Below are positions 14,048 through 14,981 of a stretch of 14,981 bases of DNA, piece after piece. The stretch spans positions 1 through 14,981 of the forward strand of contig JAEYRW010000096.1 of assembly GCA_023435435.1 (NCBI GenBank). The letters are read 5' to 3'. Each line of letters opens with the position of its first letter. Position 1 is the stretch's first letter. The position numbers and the translations under genes are program-made. Origin of the DNA: Bacillota bacterium. Its GTDB lineage: Bacteria > Bacillota > Clostridia > Christensenellales > Aristaeellaceae. The notes beneath the pieces were generated by a model. That model saw only the letters and a list, made by a program, of their open reading frames with translations, did no database searches and had not been told where the DNA came from.

Positions 14048-14692
14048 ATGGTCAATCGGACGAAAACGCATCTGGTGGAGGCGTTCAAAAAGCTCGCTGA
14101 AAAAAAGTCATTTGAGAAGATCACAATACAGGACATATGCGAAGAATCCGGCTACAACCGCCAGACGTTTTACTATCATTTCCACGATATTTACGACATG
14201 ATCGAATGGGTCGTCAAGTCTGACATCGAGGCCGCTCTCTTTGAAGGCGACGAAGTCGCCAGCTGGCACGAGGGCGTGCTGCGCATCGCGCGCTACATGA
14301 TGGACAACCGGCGCGTGGTGATGAACCTGTGCGTTTCTCTGAACAGGGAGGAACTGAAAAATTACCTCTATGCCGCCAACGATCGGCTTGCCCGAACGCT
14401 CATCGAAAAATCACCCGGAGGCACCCGGATTTCGAAGCGGGACGCCGACTTCATTGCGAACATGCTGAAATACGTCAACGTTGGGTTCATGCTGGATTGG
14501 GTCAAAGGCGGCCTGGCAGAAGACCCGGAAACGTTTGCTGAGGAAATGGACCGCATTTTCGGCGGGACGCTTGAGAGGGCGCTTATGCGCTGCGCCGCAA
14601 AAAATTCGGTTGGCTTTCGTCCTGAAAAGGAGCGGGGTGTCATGGTCAGCACAATGGCCGAGATCTCGCCCGCCAGAAAGGCCGCCGATTAG
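14048..14692 (+). CDS. TetR/AcrR family regulator, second of a tandem pair
   Basis: This 214-residue regulator shares the NRQTFYYHF recognition helix (37-45) and the general plan of the previous gene, but the ligand domain is clearly different, so the two probably sense different molecules or form a heterodimer. AGGGAGG, overlapping the previous stop, lies six bases before ATG 14048. The family-like part ends near ERALMRCAA at about 181; the last 30 or so residues (from NSVGFRP) are Ser/Lys/Arg-rich and look like a run-on tail, perhaps from a rearrangement, since the DNA just after also looks like remnants. Confidence 0.9.
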   Translation: MVNRTKTHLVEAFKKLAEKKSFEKITIQDICEESGYNRQTFYYHFHDIYDMIEWVVKSDIEAALFEGDEVASWHEGVLRIARYMMDNRRVVMNLCVSLNREELKNYLYAANDRLARTLIEKSPGGTRISKRDADFIANMLKYVNVGFMLDWVKGGLAEDPETFAEEMDRIFGGTLERALMRCAAKNSVGFRPEKERGVMVSTMAEISPARKAAD

Positions 14693-14696
14693 CGCA

Positions 14697-14828
14697 AGTG
14701 TTCCGGCAGGCGGCTCGGTCCGTATCTGCGATGGGCTTCGGATGGATCCGTCGGTTTTCATGGAGTTCGTGGAGAGAGGCCGACGCGGGCATTGCGGGAA
14801 ACAAGAAGTAATTTTGTTCACTTCCTGA
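14697..14828 (+). pseudogene. Possible XRE-domain 3' remnant
   Basis: The frame reads SVRICDGLRMDPSVFMEFVE and ends at TGA 14828. This follows the last helices of XRE-type domains ('...TLVRICDALGM-x-P-S-x-F...'). Nothing of the first helices is in frame upstream because that DNA is the TetR tail. If real it is a truncated copy; the likeness is short and could be chance. Confidence 0.25.
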
Positions 14829-14981
14829 TTCAGCCATTGCATGAACTTGATCCGAGCCCTCACGCATTCGCGCCTGTTTATGAACTTTTCCACGATCCAC
14901 TTCATCCCCCATTCCCCTCCAGCCTTTATGGAGAATCCCGCCCCCGCTTGTTTCTTGCGCTCAATTTCAAAACCCTTTGCT
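14829..14981. other. Window edge, uncertain minus-strand open frame
   Basis: A minus-strand frame enters from the right edge (AKGFEIERKKQAGAGF ... MKWIVEKFINRREC) and stays open to 14411, running antisense into the TetR gene. An ATG at 14905 has GGAGG nine bases upstream. The first 50 or so residues look protein-like and basic, the rest does not. It may be the end of a gene beyond the edge followed by decay. I do not recognise a family. Confidence 0.25.

Noticed and set aside
13457..14071. A 204-codon minus-strand open frame over the first TetR gene
   Set aside because: The TetR helix-turn-helix is unmistakable on the plus strand; the antisense frame has no ribosome site or motifs.
1..14981. 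tRNA, rRNA, CRISPR array, phage or complete insertion sequence
   Set aside because: I saw no tRNA arm signature, no regularly spaced direct repeats, and no transposase or integrase motif on either strand; a dedicated search could still find weak cases.

Overview
The window looks like a GC-rich, low-density accessory stretch of a Gram-positive anaerobe, most likely a member of the Clostridia (Bacillota). The basis is strong GGAGG-type ribosome binding sites, a secreted SH3b/NlpC-P60 wall hydrolase, TetR regulators of the NRQTFYYHF type found in Bacillota, an MMPL pump paired with an X-X-X-Leu-X-X-Gly heptad-repeat protein, and GC-rich palindromic intergenic repeats. The genus cannot be read from the sequence; a Christensenellales-like relative is only a guess.

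Layout. 1-1452 (minus): palindromic element and a four-SH3b NlpC/P60 hydrolase. 1559-3396 (minus): an ABCB-type half transporter preceded by its promoter and a 29-codon leader ORF. A 10-bp mRNA hairpin links the leader start to the transporter start, a layout resembling a translational attenuator. 3460-4821 (plus): a divergent MATE efflux protein. 4822-5742: no intact gene, but a ~130-bp element with inverted ends, a frameshifted XRE helix-turn-helix remnant, a strong terminator and a probable LacI-type C-terminal fragment. 5743-6717 (minus) and 7652-9005 (plus): three secreted proteins of unknown role. One has an apparent beta-rich C-terminal domain, one a compact four-motif DnaJ-like zinc-finger tail, and one MORN repeats. 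The first two seem to share an N-terminal domain although they are transcribed away from each other. Between them lies an AT-rich stretch with a perfect 19-bp palindrome and a probable decayed gene.

9384-14692 is the clearest functional unit. A minus-strand operon encodes an MMPL/RND exporter and, overlapping it by ATGA, a secreted heptad-repeat coiled-coil protein. Two tandem TetR paralogues are transcribed divergently. The 159-bp gap between them holds two matching dyads (TAGACA-N12-TGTCTA or -TGTCTG), one lying exactly over the likely MMPL promoter, so the TetR proteins probably control the exporter operon. The right end (14693-14981) carries only remnants.

Three transporter systems (ABC, MATE, MMPL), each with visible control sequences or a divergent partner, give the window an export/drug-response flavour. 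The most original candidates are the ABC leader-peptide hairpin, the secreted zinc-finger/paralogue pair, and the twin-dyad MMPL control region.
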